Part shown: in pieces, positions 45,598 through 56,003 of the stretch
How positions within the stretch are numbered: the stretch's first letter is position 1
Layout of the letters: each line of letters begins with the position of its first letter
Assembly: GCF_004770265.1 (NCBI RefSeq)
Contig: NZ_RQGQ01000016.1
Coordinates: forward strand, 558,001 to 622,000
Length of the DNA: 64,000 bases
Direction: 5' to 3'
From: Leptospira congkakensis
GTDB lineage: Bacteria > Spirochaetota > Leptospiria > Leptospirales > Leptospiraceae
Translations under genes and position numbers: made by a program
Notes under the pieces: generated by a model
Databases searched by the model: none
Seen by the model: only the letters and a program-made list of their open reading frames with translations
Told to the model about the DNA's origin: nothing

Positions 45598-46680
45598 TCA
45601 TTCCTTGTCTACAACTGGATAAAAAATAACAGACCTAAGCATTTTTCCTTCTTCTGTATCTTCATAAACAACTTCAGCTTGTTTGGCACGAGCTGGCATA
45701 TATAATTGGATCGCTTCGACAATTTCATAAGCACTCAGTGTATAATCCAGTGCTTTGATGGCAAGTTCGGCACCTAGAAACCGTTCTCGAGTTACGGTTT
45801 TTGTTTCTGTTTTTTTTGTGATGATTAACCACTTATATAGTCTTGCCGAACGATTGGTATCCAAAAGATTCCCGATATCCAATTTCATTTGAGGGAGGAT
45901 GGCTGGCGTTTGTTTGAAGTTAACTTCGATTCTGCGATTGTTGGATTCACTGAGTCTCAGTGATAATTGTTTGTCAAAAAGAACATCATCAATGTATTCG
46001 ATACGGTCACAAGTGGAATAAACTGTATTACATAGGTTTCCAAAATTTTTATGAAAGAAAAATACTTGTAACACTTTGCCTGTTGTAGGATGGTAAAGGA
46101 CTTTTGCATTGTAATGGCCCATCCTTCCGAACTTTACCGCTGAACGAATTCGTTTGTACAAATTGTAACTAAGTCCAAAAAGATCTTTAACAATAGGAAC
46201 ATCCATAACTCCGAGACCTCTAGTGGCAATGTAAAATGGCTCTAAACTTACATGGCCGTCACGTTTGGCAATTTCTCGTAAGTATTCCGTGATAGCATCC
46301 ATTTTGGATTCACTGAGAGAAAGTGGGTGGTCTAAAAAATCCACCACCACCTTACCTCCATTTTTACCTAGTTCTGTCCAAACTTCATCTAGATAGTTCC
46401 CGTCCTCAGTATAAGTGATCTTTTTACAATACAATTCTTGGCATTTGATTTGTTCTTCGTAATCAGTTTGATTGGGAGAAGGGAGGATGACCGGTTGGAA
46501 TTCAGAAGAAAACTCTTCTGCTTTGGTTTCAGAAGGGTAAATCAAAAGGGAAAAAATAAGAGATAAAAAAAGGAAGAGGATACTGCTTTTGATCCAACCG
46601 GTATCATTTGAATGAATAGAAACAGGTCTTTTTGATTTAGAAACTTTAGGAGAGTTCAAACTTTTGATTCGAAATAACAT
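45598..46680 (-). CDS. Hypothetical membrane-anchored or secreted protein
   Basis: 360 residues. AAGGAG stands six bases before the ATG. After 30 hydrophilic residues comes one hydrophobic helix (about residues 32-50) followed by SETKAEE, which fits an anchor or a late signal cleavage. The soluble part has CQELYCKK, a pair of cysteines in LCNTVYSTC and mixed alpha/beta character with no recognised motif. It lies alone between the PQ-loop gene, which converges with it, and the heptosyltransferase gene upstream on the same strand. Confidence 0.7.
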   Translation of the reverse strand: MLFRIKSLNSPKVSKSKRPVSIHSNDTGWIKSSILFLFLSLIFSLLIYPSETKAEEFSSEFQPVILPSPNQTDYEEQIKCQELYCKKITYTEDGNYLDEVWTELGKNGGKVVVDFLDHPLSLSESKMDAITEYLREIAKRDGHVSLEPFYIATRGLGVMDVPIVKDLFGLSYNLYKRIRSAVKFGRMGHYNAKVLYHPTTGKVLQVFFFHKNFGNLCNTVYSTCDRIEYIDDVLFDKQLSLRLSESNNRRIEVNFKQTPAILPQMKLDIGNLLDTNRSARLYKWLIITKKTETKTVTRERFLGAELAIKALDYTLSAYEIVEAIQLYMPARAKQAEVVYEDTEEGKMLRSVIFYPVVDKE

Positions 46681-46719
46681 GAAAGTCTCCTTATTTGCCT
46701 AGTGAAAGATTACACTAAA

Positions 46720-47778
46720 TCACCAAAGTGTATTTACATTTTGGATTAGTCTGATTCGTCTAACAACGTCTAGTGGGTCAATGAGTTCCATACAAGCATG
46801 GTCACCGCGCCAACATTTGGTGTTTCCGTAAATGGAACATGGGCGACAAGGTAAGTCCACTTGTAAAACTCCAGAATCTTCTTGGGCAAAAGGACCAAAT
46901 CCAGAAAGAGGGTGTGTTGTTCCATAAATTCCAATCACAGGTTTTTTGAGAAGGGCCGCAATGTGAACGTTAGAACTATCCATCCCAATCATCACATCCA
47001 GTCTGTCCATAATCCCGAGTTCCCCGCGGATTCCCAAATTCCCACCCTGGACAATATGTGCGCGTGTGTGGCCATTTCGAAGGATTTCTAATTCTTTTGC
47101 TTCGTCCTTTCCACCAAAAAGAAATACATTACAATCCGGAAATTCATCGAGTAAAACTTCTACAAGGCGTTTGCATTTTTCAAAACTCCATTCTTTGAGT
47201 GCGTGACCAGCAAACGGAGCAAAGCCAAACCATTGGCCTTCTTTTTTATCAATACCTATGGACTTAAAAAAATCTCTCGCATATATTTTGGATTCTCCAT
47301 CCACATTGAGCCAAGGGCCTTTCCGAATGGGAGCATCAAATCCGGCTTTACGAAATACGTTTAAATAACGTTCTACAGTGTGGGGGAGTTGGTTTAATTT
47401 TTTATTATAACGTCGTGTTTGTTTTAATTTTTCGCGGCGGCCTTTGATGATTTTTGAATAAGGAATACCTTGGCTACGAAATAAAAAAGCAATGAACCTT
47501 GAGCGAACAGAACCGTGAAGGTCAATCACATGACCGAATGGTCCTAGTTTGGCGATGTCACGATACATTCTCCAAAGACCTAAAATCCCTTTGTATTTTT
47601 TGAGATTGATGCCTAGAACATTTAAGTTGGGAATGTTGTAGAAAAATGGTGCGAAGTTTCCTCTTGTAACAACTGTCAGCTGGATATTGGAATATTTAGC
47701 TGCAATTGCAATGAGGGCGGGTGTCATTAAAGCCACATCCCCCATCGCTGAAAATCTTAGAACTAAGAGGTTTGTCAT
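46720..47778 (-). CDS. Glycosyltransferase family 9 (ADP-heptose:LPS heptosyltransferase-like)
   Basis: 352 residues with a GT-B fold. The N-terminus LVLRFSAMGDVALMTPAL is the standard heptosyltransferase start. GFAPFAGHALKEWSFEK contains the conserved phosphate-binding region, and VMIGMDSSNVHIAALLKKPVIGIYG is the C-terminal donor site with the D-S-S-x-x-H motif. Near the end CRPCSIYGNTKC and HACM supply cysteines often found in these enzymes. It builds the inner core of lipopolysaccharide. Overlaps the DUF4254 gene upstream by four bases. Confidence 0.92.
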   Translation of the reverse strand: MTNLLVLRFSAMGDVALMTPALIAIAAKYSNIQLTVVTRGNFAPFFYNIPNLNVLGINLKKYKGILGLWRMYRDIAKLGPFGHVIDLHGSVRSRFIAFLFRSQGIPYSKIIKGRREKLKQTRRYNKKLNQLPHTVERYLNVFRKAGFDAPIRKGPWLNVDGESKIYARDFFKSIGIDKKEGQWFGFAPFAGHALKEWSFEKCKRLVEVLLDEFPDCNVFLFGGKDEAKELEILRNGHTRAHIVQGGNLGIRGELGIMDRLDVMIGMDSSNVHIAALLKKPVIGIYGTTHPLSGFGPFAQEDSGVLQVDLPCRPCSIYGNTKCWRGDHACMELIDPLDVVRRIRLIQNVNTLW

Positions 47779-48386
47779 TTTTGATTCTTATACAATGACG
47801 GATTTAAATTTTGGTCATTGTACATCTTCATTTGACGATAAACTTTTACTCTTTTGGTTCCTTCTGTGTAATCGGAAAAAAGTTCGTCCAAACATTTTTT
47901 GAGATCTTCTCTCTGGTCTAGGAGAATATCGAGTTTGGCTTGGCATTTGGCGATATGTTCTTTTGAGGCAGAAGCATCTTTTCTGGAAACTTGTTCTTCC
48001 ATATGGAAGATTTTTAGTTCTAAGATACTCATACGATCGAGTAACCAAGCTGGTGATTCGGAGTTTAATCTTGCGTCCGGTTTTGGAGTCGCTGAACGAA
48101 ACATATCAATCACAAAGTCATCCAGTTTTTCCACCATATCGGTTCTGTCTTGGTTTAGTTTGTCGATCTTTCGTTTGAGTGCCACTACATCTTCCAAAGC
48201 AATGTCCGGTCTTCGGATTTCATCTTCAATATGCCATTGGATGGTATCGATGTGGTTTTTTTGGTAGAGGGTGGACTCTAAACTTCCTTCTGGGTAAGGA
48301 TTTGGATGAGGGGCTTCTTTTTTATGCCAATCCAGAACGGATTCCTGGAAAATAGAGACGGCTTTTATGGCTTCCAATGCTTTCAT
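47775..48386 (-). CDS. DUF4254 family protein
   Basis: 203 residues from the ATG at 48386; a TTG four codons earlier is an alternative, and neither has a clear Shine-Dalgarno. The protein is helical and charged, with the family features FQESVLDWHKKE, NHIDTIQWHIEDEIR and SPAWLLDRMSILELKIFHMEEQ. DUF4254 has no proven activity, but its genes commonly lie beside GT9 heptosyltransferases, as here, so a role in lipopolysaccharide core synthesis is inferred. Confidence 0.85.
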   Translation of the reverse strand: MKALEAIKAVSIFQESVLDWHKKEAPHPNPYPEGSLESTLYQKNHIDTIQWHIEDEIRRPDIALEDVVALKRKIDKLNQDRTDMVEKLDDFVIDMFRSATPKPDARLNSESPAWLLDRMSILELKIFHMEEQVSRKDASASKEHIAKCQAKLDILLDQREDLKKCLDELFSDYTEGTKRVKVYRQMKMYNDQNLNPSLYKNQK

Positions 48387-48489
48387 ATCGTAATGCAATT
48401 CATGATTTAATATGGTTTTTGGGGTTCAATCCAAATATTTCCCAGGTTTTTCGCTTTCTTTTGCCACTTTTTTCAGGCATTTACAAGAT

Positions 48490-49293
48490 ATGTGCCTAGT
48501 TGTGATCGCCTATAAGGTTCATCCAGATTACCCACTTGTCATTGTCTCCAACAGAGATGAGTTTTTTGAAAGACCGACTGAGCCCCTTCATTTATGGGAT
48601 ACGAATCCCGAAATCATTGGAGGAAAAGATTTAAAAGCTGGGGGAACTTGGCTTGGTGCCAGTTCTTTCGGTAAGATATCTTTTCTCACCAATGTCAGAA
48701 ATCTACGAAAACCAACACATCCTCATCCTATCTCACGAGGAAGTTTAGTTTTAGATTTTTTAAAATCCGAACGGGATGTTTCCTCTAAGGATTATTGTGA
48801 GAAAATACAAAGTCATGCGAACGAGTATGATGGATTCAATTTATTTGTATATGATGGAAAAGAAGCAAACTATGTAGGAGGGGATCCTTTACAGGTTTTA
48901 ACTTTAGAATCAGGGTTTCATGCTGTGAGTAATGCCAGTTGGAATACCGTTTGGCCGAAAACTGCTAAATTAAAAGCAAACGTCGAACAGGTGTTTGATT
49001 CTATTCCTATGGACGAAAATTGGCGAACCCTTGTTACATCCGAATTCTTTCGGTTACTGTCGGATGCTGATTTAGTCAAAGAAGATTCACTCTTACCCGA
49101 CACAGGAATTGGGCTTGAACGCGAAAGGTATTTATCATCGATCAGAATTCGTGTTCCTGGTTATGGAACCCGTGCTTCTACAATTTTATTCTGTGGTAAG
49201 GATGGCGTGGAAGTTTTAGAACGCAGCTTCCCCGATCCGCTTTCAAATGAATTCACGGAACGGAGAGATGTATTAGCGTTTAGTGAGAGTTAG
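48490..49293 (+). CDS. NRDE/TANGO2 family protein
   Basis: 267 residues from the ATG at 48490. This start gives MCLVVIAY with Cys2, as in the whole family, where it is taken to be an Ntn-hydrolase-like nucleophile; a longer start would bury it. The name motif NRDE occurs in [14 protein letters not shown], followed by [13 protein letters not shown]. Eukaryotic TANGO2 affects lipid and haem handling, while the bacterial role is unknown. It converges with glyA, overlapping by four bases. Confidence 0.9.
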   Translation: MCLVVIAYKVHPDYPLVIVSNRDEFFERPTEPLHLWDTNPEIIGGKDLKAGGTWLGASSFGKISFLTNVRNLRKPTHPHPISRGSLVLDFLKSERDVSSKDYCEKIQSHANEYDGFNLFVYDGKEANYVGGDPLQVLTLESGFHAVSNASWNTVWPKTAKLKANVEQVFDSIPMDENWRTLVTSEFFRLLSDADLVKEDSLLPDTGIGLERERYLSSIRIRVPGYGTRASTILFCGKDGVEVLERSFPDPLSNEFTERRDVLAFSES

Positions 49294-50540
49294 TTTTCTA
49301 GGCGGAAATTTACCATAGGGAAAGCAGATGTGATTTCTTTCACTGCTGCTTTTACCTTAGTTTCCCAAGAAGAATCACCAAAATGATCTAGATAATCACA
49401 GATCAAATTTCCCACTGCTTCGATTTCTTTTTCTTTTAGTCCACGAGTTGTGAGAGCTGGAGTTCCCAATCGAATTCCCGACGCCACAGCCGGTGGATTT
49501 TTATCAAATGGGATCGCGTTTTTGTTTACGGTCACTCCGATATGATCCAATCCATTGGCAGCATCATTTCCTGTGAGTCCTTTTACAGAAACATCGAGAA
49601 GAACAATATGGTTGTCAGTCCCACCAGAAACCACTCGGAATCCACGTTTTTGGAAAACATCCGCAAGAACTTTTGCATTCTTTACGACTTGTTGGATATA
49701 GGTTTTGAAATCTGGCCTGAGAGCTTCTCCGAACGCAACTGCTTTAGCTGCGATTACGTGCATGAGTGGTCCACCTTGGATTCCAGGGAACACTCGTGAG
49801 TTTAAAATCTTTTCATGTTCTGCAGAGGAAAGAATGAGTCCTCCTCTTGGTCCACGTAAAGTTTTATGAGTGGTTGTTGTGACAAAATCACAAACGCCTA
49901 TCGGACTTGGGTGTTCACCGGCAACAACAAGACCTGAGATATGTGCAATATCAGCCATGATTTTGGCACCAATTCCGTCTGCGATTTCGCGGAACTTATT
50001 AAAATCAATGGTTCTTGGATAAGCAGAAGCACCCACAACAATTAGTTTTGGTTTGTGTTCTTTGGCAAGTTTTGCGACTTCATCGTAATTAATTGTTTCT
50101 GTTTTTTCATCCACACCATAAGGGATTGGTTTGAAATATTTTCCACTGATGTTGACAGCACTACCGTGTGTTAAGTGACCACCATGTGCCAAATTCATCC
50201 CGAGGAAACTATCACCTGGTTCGAGTGTTGCAAGAAATACAGCCATATTCGCCTGCGCACCGCTATGTGGTTGAACGTTTGCGTATTCTGCTCCGAACAT
50301 TTTTTTAGCTCGTTCGATAGCAAGTTGTTCTACCTTGTCTGCGTTTTCACAACCGTTGTAGTAACGTTTTCCAGGATATCCTTCTGCATATTTGTTTGTG
50401 AGAGTGGAATGATAAGCTTCCAAAACCGGACGCGAAACAAAGTTCTCACTAGCAATCATCTCTAGGGAATGTTCTTGGCGTTCGTCTTCTTTTTTTAATG
50501 CGGCGTAAACTTCTGGATCTTGTTTTTCTAAATAACTCAT
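49290..50540 (-). CDS. glyA: Serine hydroxymethyltransferase
   Basis: PLP enzyme that converts serine and tetrahydrofolate to glycine and methylene-tetrahydrofolate, the main source of one-carbon units. 416 residues, the normal bacterial length. Early motifs are SENFVS and [13 protein letters not shown]. The PLP-binding Lys226 lies in [20 protein letters not shown]-type C-terminal landmarks are also present ([10 protein letters not shown]). It overlaps lplA by four bases, so rhomboid, lplA and glyA read as one leftward operon. The lipoate ligase partner hints at a link to the lipoylated glycine cleavage system. Confidence 0.98.
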   Translation of the reverse strand: MSYLEKQDPEVYAALKKEDERQEHSLEMIASENFVSRPVLEAYHSTLTNKYAEGYPGKRYYNGCENADKVEQLAIERAKKMFGAEYANVQPHSGAQANMAVFLATLEPGDSFLGMNLAHGGHLTHGSAVNISGKYFKPIPYGVDEKTETINYDEVAKLAKEHKPKLIVVGASAYPRTIDFNKFREIADGIGAKIMADIAHISGLVVAGEHPSPIGVCDFVTTTTHKTLRGPRGGLILSSAEHEKILNSRVFPGIQGGPLMHVIAAKAVAFGEALRPDFKTYIQQVVKNAKVLADVFQKRGFRVVSGGTDNHIVLLDVSVKGLTGNDAANGLDHIGVTVNKNAIPFDKNPPAVASGIRLGTPALTTRGLKEKEIEAVGNLICDYLDHFGDSSWETKVKAAVKEITSAFPMVNFRLEN

Positions 50541-51415
50541 GTGGGAATTTCTCTATGAAGTGTGTATTCTGGATTTTGGTATTTCTTCTTGCGAATAGAT
50601 TCAGATTCTTGGAGGACGTGTTTCCGAAAAGTAGAAAAGTCGGGGCCAAAGAAGGAAATTTTTGAAAAATCTTCCAGACTCTCCGGCTCTGGTTCTCCTA
50701 AATAAGAAAAAACTTCTCGTACGAGATCATTTGCCCAAATGGATTCGGAAAAAAAATCGGGCAAAGAAGTGAGAAAGTCTTTGTGACTTCTTTCTTTGCG
50801 GTAGTCCGGTTCCTCGGGAGGGTGGTGGAGGACTTCTGCCACTCGATTTATGAGAGTTTCTTCCAAAATCAATGTCCCATGTTGGACAATACAATTTCGT
50901 TTGCGAAACTGTGCATTGCCGGAAATCTTTTTAAAGACTCCATTTTTTTCTAAAACCAAATCGGATTTTCCCTTTGGAAAACATTGGATATTTTGCCTTT
51001 TTAGGGACTTCGCAACAATTCCAAGAAGGATATCATAGGAATCTTTGACAGGAAAAAGTTCTTTCCTCTCATCCAAATTGACATATAGGGAATAATTAAT
51101 ATTTCCTGATAAGGAATGAAAAACGGTGCCTCCGCCAGAAGCACGTCTTGCAATATAACAAAAATTAGGTTTAGGTTTTTTATTAAAACCAATTGTCCTT
51201 GCAACAGTTTCGTATTTTGTCACCACTTCTTCTTTGATGTTTCGAAATGGATTTTCCGAAAGACCTAAAATAATAGAATCAGGATTTTTCCAAAGCCTAA
51301 CTCCAGCCGTAATTCCTTCGGAAACCATTTTTAAGGCAATACTTTCCTCGATCGCCAAATTGTAGTAAGGTGATCTTGGAGGAGTTTGGGGAAAATAAAA
51401 TACTTTGGAATTCAC
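50537..51415 (-). CDS. lplA: Lipoate-protein ligase A family
   Basis: 292 residues. Attaches lipoate (or transfers a lipoyl group) to lysines of E2 subunits and H-protein. Motifs include [12 protein letters not shown], the lipoyl-AMP loop, and the catalytic Lys in KISGNAQ. An accessory C-terminal region is present, as in LplA rather than LipM/LipL only. It lies between rhomboid and glyA with four-base overlaps at both ends. Whether it uses free lipoate or octanoyl-ACP cannot be told from sequence. Confidence 0.9.
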   Translation of the reverse strand: MNSKVFYFPQTPPRSPYYNLAIEESIALKMVSEGITAGVRLWKNPDSIILGLSENPFRNIKEEVVTKYETVARTIGFNKKPKPNFCYIARRASGGGTVFHSLSGNINYSLYVNLDERKELFPVKDSYDILLGIVAKSLKRQNIQCFPKGKSDLVLEKNGVFKKISGNAQFRKRNCIVQHGTLILEETLINRVAEVLHHPPEEPDYRKERSHKDFLTSLPDFFSESIWANDLVREVFSYLGEPEPESLEDFSKISFFGPDFSTFRKHVLQESESIRKKKYQNPEYTLHREIPT

Positions 51416-52236
51416 TCGTTAAAGTATTTTTGCGATGCTTCGTTTAAAAACTTTCGTTCGCTGCGGGAAAGGGAATCCATTCCATTTTTAGAAATTTTTT
51501 CCAAAAGTTCATCCACTTTCGTTTTTGCATTTTCCCTTTTGGCCATCTCTTCTTGGTAACGCATAAACCTGCGTTTTTGCAAATACCGAGAAAGAGACCA
51601 AGTGGGAAGGGAACCCACTTTCTTTTTCCAGCCAGTGTAAACTTTCATTAAAAGTAAACCTCCAATGGCTCCCCCTAAATGAGCAAAATGTGCCACTTTT
51701 TCCCCTTGGGCAAAAAGAACCATAAGCATGACGATCATCACAAAGTATTTGGCTCGCATCGGGAAGATAAGAAAAACAAGAAGTTCGCGGTTGGGCCAAG
51801 TCATCGCATAGGCCACAAGGAGTCCATAGATACTAGCACTTGCACCAACAACGAGCCCCTGCGGAATGCCAAAAAAATGGGCAACCACGGTGCAGGTCCC
51901 ACCCAGAAATGCGGTGAAAAGATAAAATTTTAAAAAGGCACGTTCTCCCCAAAGTTCCGCGAGTTCTGAACCAAACATCCAAAGACTCAGCATATTAAAA
52001 AGGATGTGTAGAAAACTCCCGTGTAGGAAGGCATAACTGAGGAGTTGCCAGGCCCATCCATTCAAAACAAGCTCTGGAGTGAGGCCAAAATAGACCTCTA
52101 CAACCGGCGAATGGAAAGCTAGTTTCGTTGCCATCTGCAGGAGGAATAAAACTGCATTGATAATCATAAGAGTGCGTACAACGGGAACCATAGGAGGTCC
52201 AAATCGGAGTTCATATCCTGGGTAACGAGAGGCCAT
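51412..52236 (-). CDS. Rhomboid family intramembrane serine protease
   Basis: 274 residues from the ATG at 52236; an ATG at 52287 would add 17 residues that overlap the divergent gene. Six transmembrane helices. The catalytic Ser lies in GASASIYG and the His in FAHLGGAIGG; the HxxxN-type first-loop motif is LHILFNMLSLWMFG. A cytosolic Lys/Arg-rich C-terminal tail follows. Substrates are unknown. First gene of the rhomboid-lplA-glyA operon. Confidence 0.9.
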   Translation of the reverse strand: MASRYPGYELRFGPPMVPVVRTLMIINAVLFLLQMATKLAFHSPVVEVYFGLTPELVLNGWAWQLLSYAFLHGSFLHILFNMLSLWMFGSELAELWGERAFLKFYLFTAFLGGTCTVVAHFFGIPQGLVVGASASIYGLLVAYAMTWPNRELLVFLIFPMRAKYFVMIVMLMVLFAQGEKVAHFAHLGGAIGGLLLMKVYTGWKKKVGSLPTWSLSRYLQKRRFMRYQEEMAKRENAKTKVDELLEKISKNGMDSLSRSERKFLNEASQKYFNE

Positions 52237-52255
52237 AAATTCAAGGTCGCAAATC

Positions 52256-53248
52256 TTGAGTGACAAGGAAAGTCGATTTCCTAGCATCGAGGAAGTGATT
52301 GTGCAACTCTACGGAGTCCGCGGCTCCATAGCGAGCCCCCTCCGCAACCAAGACTACCGCAAAAAAATTATCGATATCCTAGACCTCTATCGGCAATCGG
52401 GGGCTGGTGTGTCAGCGGACGAATTTTGGCAAGACCTTCCCTACCATTTGAAATTTGTCACAGGTTCCGACACAACCTGTGTGTCTGTCACTGATGATGA
52501 CGGCGAAGTTTTTGTTTTGGATATGGGGACGGGTCTTCGTAACTTGGGAGATGAACTTGTCTCCGAATACCTTTCCAATAAGCTAAAAAGGACAGTTTCT
52601 TTTTTTATCACACATACACATTGGGACCATATCCAGGGGCTTCCGTTTTTCAAACCCATCTATTTTCCAGACTTCCTCCTGAACTTTTATTCTCCTTATT
52701 CCGATTTAGAATCTCGTTTGCAAAAACAACAAGAACCAGAGTTTTTTCCGGTTCCTTTGGATGGGACTGGGTCTGCGAAAGACTTCAAACTTTTCTTTCC
52801 GGGAGATGTTTTGGAATTTGGTTCTGGGATGAAGGTAGAATGCTATCCGTTAAAACATCCAGGTGGATCTTTCGCGTATAAGTTCACCAACCGCGCTGGT
52901 AAAATTTTTATTTTTGCAACGGATGCAGAATTTACAGGAGCTGATATGGATTTAATCCATGAATGCCATCCTTTTTTTGCTGATGCCGATTTACTCATAC
53001 TCGACACCCAATACACGTTAGACGAATCATTTTCCAAATTTGACTGGGGCCATACAGCCTATACGATGTCTGTAAACTGCGCTTCTTCATGGAAGGTAAA
53101 AAACCTAGTACTCACCCACCATGAACCAAGTTATTCAGATGAAAAAATCTACGAAATTTATAACGATGCCAAACTCCACAAAGAGCAGCTAGGCGAAAAA
53201 AAATTAAAAATTCATTTAGCAAGGGAAGGACTACGCTTCCACCTATAA
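52256..53248 (+). CDS. MBL-fold metallo-hydrolase (YycJ/PhnP-like)
   Basis: 330 residues if the TTG at 52256 is used. GTG codons at 52295 and 52301 also fit: GAGGAAG just precedes 52301, and the family usually begins a few residues before LYGVRGSI. The metal motif is THTHWDH, with a further Asp in FATDAEFTG and His in LTHHEP. Related proteins are phosphodiesterases or nucleases such as PhnP and RNase Z-like enzymes. It precedes the penicillin-binding protein gene by four bases, but a shared function is not evident. Confidence 0.85.
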   Translation: MSDKESRFPSIEEVIVQLYGVRGSIASPLRNQDYRKKIIDILDLYRQSGAGVSADEFWQDLPYHLKFVTGSDTTCVSVTDDDGEVFVLDMGTGLRNLGDELVSEYLSNKLKRTVSFFITHTHWDHIQGLPFFKPIYFPDFLLNFYSPYSDLESRLQKQQEPEFFPVPLDGTGSAKDFKLFFPGDVLEFGSGMKVECYPLKHPGGSFAYKFTNRAGKIFIFATDAEFTGADMDLIHECHPFFADADLLILDTQYTLDESFSKFDWGHTAYTMSVNCASSWKVKNLVLTHHEPSYSDEKIYEIYNDAKLHKEQLGEKKLKIHLAREGLRFHL

Positions 53249-53252
53249 TACC

Positions 53253-55670
53253 ATGAACAAAGAAAAAACACTTCGAATCACTATTACTACCTTTTTTACC
53301 ATTGCACTCCTTGGAGGTTTCTTTTTTGGATACATCCTTTCTGAGGTAAACAAAGGAAAGGAGTTACAAAAGTTGGCTTCTTACCAACCAACAACTCCCA
53401 CAAAATTATATGATTCGAATGGAGTGTTGTTTGCCGAACTTTATCGCCACAAACAAGAATTACTTAAATATAGTGACATTCCTCCTCATGTCATTCATGC
53501 CTTTCTTTCCGTTGAGGATGATAACTTTTTCAATCATTTTGGTATAGATTTTTTGGCTATTGTTCGTGCAGCCATCAAAAACGTTTTTGCCGGACGGATT
53601 GTCCAAGGTGGGTCTACTCTCACCCAACAGTTAGCAAAAACTATCTTACAACAAAGGAAAAAAACATTTGGGCGTAAGTTTTTGGAAGCACTCCTCACTT
53701 TACAAATTGAACAAGAGTATACCAAAGAAGAAATTTTAGAAATTTATTTTAACTTAATTTATCTGGGGCATGGAACGACGGGGCTTTCGTCTGCAGCCAA
53801 TGTCTACTTCCAAAAAGATGTTAGAGATTTGAGCATTGCTGAAGCTGCCATGCTTGCAAGACTTCCCAAAGCTCCTGTAACCTATTCACCATTCAAAAAT
53901 CCAAAAGAAGCAAAACAAGCGCATATGGTGGTTTTGGGACTGATGGCAAAAAATGGATTCATACCAAAAGACCAAGTCCAAAAAATTCATGATGATTTTT
54001 GGGAAAGATATTGGCCGGTTGTCATCACACAATCTCCTTCCCGTTCTACGTGGGGTGCAAAACTCAACAGAGCCCCTTATTTTACAGAATGGGTTCGCCA
54101 AATTCTAGAAAAGGAATTAGGGGAAGAGGCTTTATATACTGGTGGATTAAGAGTTTATACAACTCTTGATGTTCGAAAACAAGAAATTGCCGAAGAGGAA
54201 CTTCGAAAAGGACTTATCGAACAAGATAAATACGCTTTTGGTGCAAACTTCCGTTATGTGGGAAGAGCCGACAAAGGCCTTGTTTCTTTATACAATTTAT
54301 TCGGTTCTATTTTTCCTGTGGGAGTTCCTTACGTCACAAGTTTGGATGATAGACAGGTATTTCGTCTCCATTTAGAAAAAGAAATGGCTCCTGCCTTAGA
54401 ACTTTTGACTGATTTTACCCCATCAGAAAATGAAAGTTCTGCAGTAAAAGAATTTCAAAGATCTTCTCTTGTCTTTTCATCCAACTTACACGTAGAAGGT
54501 GCCATTGTCACTATAGACCATCAAACTGGTTATCTCCAAACAATGGTTGGGGGATCTAGGTTCTCCCCGAAAAATCAGTTCAATCGGGCCATGCAAGCAA
54601 GACGCCAAACTGGATCTGCATTCAAACCATTTGTTTATGCAGCAGCAATCCAAAATAGAGCCGTTGGTTCCGGCACCGGAATTATGGATGCTCCTCTTAC
54701 AACAATCACCGAAGAAGGGGAAGGATATTCTCCACAAGATATCTCCGGAGATTTTAGAGGGATGGTTCCCCTTTCACGAGCGTTATCGTTATCTTTAAAT
54801 ATTGTGTCTGTTCAAGTTTTAATGAGAACGGGAACGGATGCTGTCATTGATTTTGCATCTAAAGTAACAAAGGCAAATAAAGCCAGATTTCCAACCGGTC
54901 CTGCTTTAGCATTAGGTGTTGCGGAATTAACACCTTATGAAATGGCTCTTGGTTATTCCATTTTAGCAAACAAAGGAAAAGATGTAATTCCATTTAGTGT
55001 TCGTTATGTGCTAAATCAAAGTGGAACTGTTGTTTATAATAAAGAAAAAGAAGTACAAGAGACACTTGCCGAAGAAGCAAAAAATGGATCCATCCAAATC
55101 ATTCCAGAAGCCACTGCTTATATTATCAAACAAATGTTAATGGGTGTTGCTATGGGGGGAACTCCGACACAAGCCCTACGTGCCGCTGATAAAGGAAATT
55201 ATAAAGGAGAGTCCGGTGGAAAAACGGGATCCACTTCTTCTTATACTAACGTTTGGTATGCGGGTTTTGATCCTAAATACACATCGGTAGTTTGGATGGG
55301 ATTTGATAAATCCTCTCTTTCTCTTGGGAAGGGTGTCACTGCGGCTGGAGTGGCAGCACCCATTTGGGGAAAATTGTATTCTCGTTGGTACAACGAAGGC
55401 CCTTATCCTGTATTTTATCCAAACGGAAGAGCGGAAGAAATTCCTGCCGATGTGGTAAAGGGTGCCACCTGTGCTTTTAATGGTCTGACTCCAGGCCCCA
55501 ACTGTCCTTTGACAGGGAATTTATTTTTGAAACCAATTACCATTGCCGGCCGCACTCTTGCCGTTCCAGGCGGAAGGCAATGTGATGGTGACCGTGATCA
55601 CTACCGCTCGATGGATCTTACCGACTTTCTCCAAAGAGAACTTGAAATCTCTGATGATGAATTGAAATAA
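53253..55670 (+). CDS. Class A penicillin-binding protein (PBP1A family)
   Basis: 805 residues. Bifunctional peptidoglycan synthase: one inner-membrane helix (about residues 9-29), a GT51 glycosyltransferase domain and a transpeptidase. The GT51 site is [10 protein letters not shown] with [11 protein letters not shown]. Transpeptidase motifs are Ser455-x-x-Lys458 (GSAFKP), SLN, and KTG in [13 protein letters not shown] Cys-containing C-terminal segment follows the KTG box. A main target for beta-lactams, notable because a B1-type beta-lactamase is encoded about 48 kb away in the same window. Confidence 0.96.
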   Translation: MNKEKTLRITITTFFTIALLGGFFFGYILSEVNKGKELQKLASYQPTTPTKLYDSNGVLFAELYRHKQELLKYSDIPPHVIHAFLSVEDDNFFNHFGIDFLAIVRAAIKNVFAGRIVQGGSTLTQQLAKTILQQRKKTFGRKFLEALLTLQIEQEYTKEEILEIYFNLIYLGHGTTGLSSAANVYFQKDVRDLSIAEAAMLARLPKAPVTYSPFKNPKEAKQAHMVVLGLMAKNGFIPKDQVQKIHDDFWERYWPVVITQSPSRSTWGAKLNRAPYFTEWVRQILEKELGEEALYTGGLRVYTTLDVRKQEIAEEELRKGLIEQDKYAFGANFRYVGRADKGLVSLYNLFGSIFPVGVPYVTSLDDRQVFRLHLEKEMAPALELLTDFTPSENESSAVKEFQRSSLVFSSNLHVEGAIVTIDHQTGYLQTMVGGSRFSPKNQFNRAMQARRQTGSAFKPFVYAAAIQNRAVGSGTGIMDAPLTTITEEGEGYSPQDISGDFRGMVPLSRALSLSLNIVSVQVLMRTGTDAVIDFASKVTKANKARFPTGPALALGVAELTPYEMALGYSILANKGKDVIPFSVRYVLNQSGTVVYNKEKEVQETLAEEAKNGSIQIIPEATAYIIKQMLMGVAMGGTPTQALRAADKGNYKGESGGKTGSTSSYTNVWYAGFDPKYTSVVWMGFDKSSLSLGKGVTAAGVAAPIWGKLYSRWYNEGPYPVFYPNGRAEEIPADVVKGATCAFNGLTPGPNCPLTGNLFLKPITIAGRTLAVPGGRQCDGDRDHYRSMDLTDFLQRELEISDDELK

Positions 55671-55672
55671 TC

Positions 55673-55808
55673 CACCCGCGTTAAGCTTAGAAACCCACTT
55701 ACTAAAGAAAGTCCCACGCGAAAGTGAGTGGCTTTCTTTTTGCACCCGCTAACCTTAGAAACCCACTTACCAAAGAGAGTCCCACGCGAAAGTGAGTGGC
55801 TTTCTTTT
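55673..55808. repeat. Two tandem copies of a 66-68 bp hairpin-forming repeat
   Basis: 55673-55740 and 55743-55808 differ at only a few positions. Both share CTTAGAAACCCACTTAC, then GTCCCACGCGAAAGTGAGTGG, and end in CTTTCTTTT. In copy 1 AAAGAAAG (55704-55711) pairs with CTTTCTTT (55732-55739). Alternatively CCACTTAC pairs with GTGAGTGG allowing one G-T. Each unit ends in a T-rich tract, so each may act as a terminator after the penicillin-binding protein gene. This fills the first part of the 333-base gap before the next gene. Confidence 0.75.
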
Positions 55809-55891
55809 CTCCCTCCCTTTCCATTAGCCCCGAAATTTTAGGCAATTTATTTCTAAACAAACATTCTGCCTGTTTTTTAAGCAAATCGGCG

Positions 55892-55912
55892 CCCTCTTTA
55901 AAGCTAAGAGGG
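55892..55912. other. Hairpin in the PBP downstream region
   Basis: CCCTCTT (55892-55898) pairs with AAGAGGG (55906-55912) around a seven-base loop and is followed by TCTTTGTTT. It could be another weak terminator or an upstream structure of the sigma-54 promoter 43 bases further on. Confidence 0.4.
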
Positions 55913-55954
55913 TCTTTGTTTGGCATTCTTTTGCGATTTGGGCCAGTTTCGGCC

Positions 55955-55970
55955 TGGCACGATAGTTGCA
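55955..55970 (+). promoter_or_regulatory. Sigma-54 (RpoN) promoter, -24/-12 elements
   Basis: TGGCAC, five bases, then TTGCA, exactly the sigma-54 consensus, with ten bases between the GG (55956-55957) and the GC (55968-55969). The predicted start of transcription is about 55981, some 23 bases before the ATG at 56004. No sigma-70 type box of similar quality is near. Such promoters need an enhancer-binding activator, whose site I cannot place. Confidence 0.75.
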
Positions 55971-56003
55971 TTAATGTAAGAGAACCGTTGGTTCGGAGGG
56001 AAT

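Noticed and set aside
55921..55935. Second sigma-54-like site, TGGCAT then TTGCG
   Set aside because: The GG-GC spacing is nine rather than ten bases and the -12 element is imperfect.
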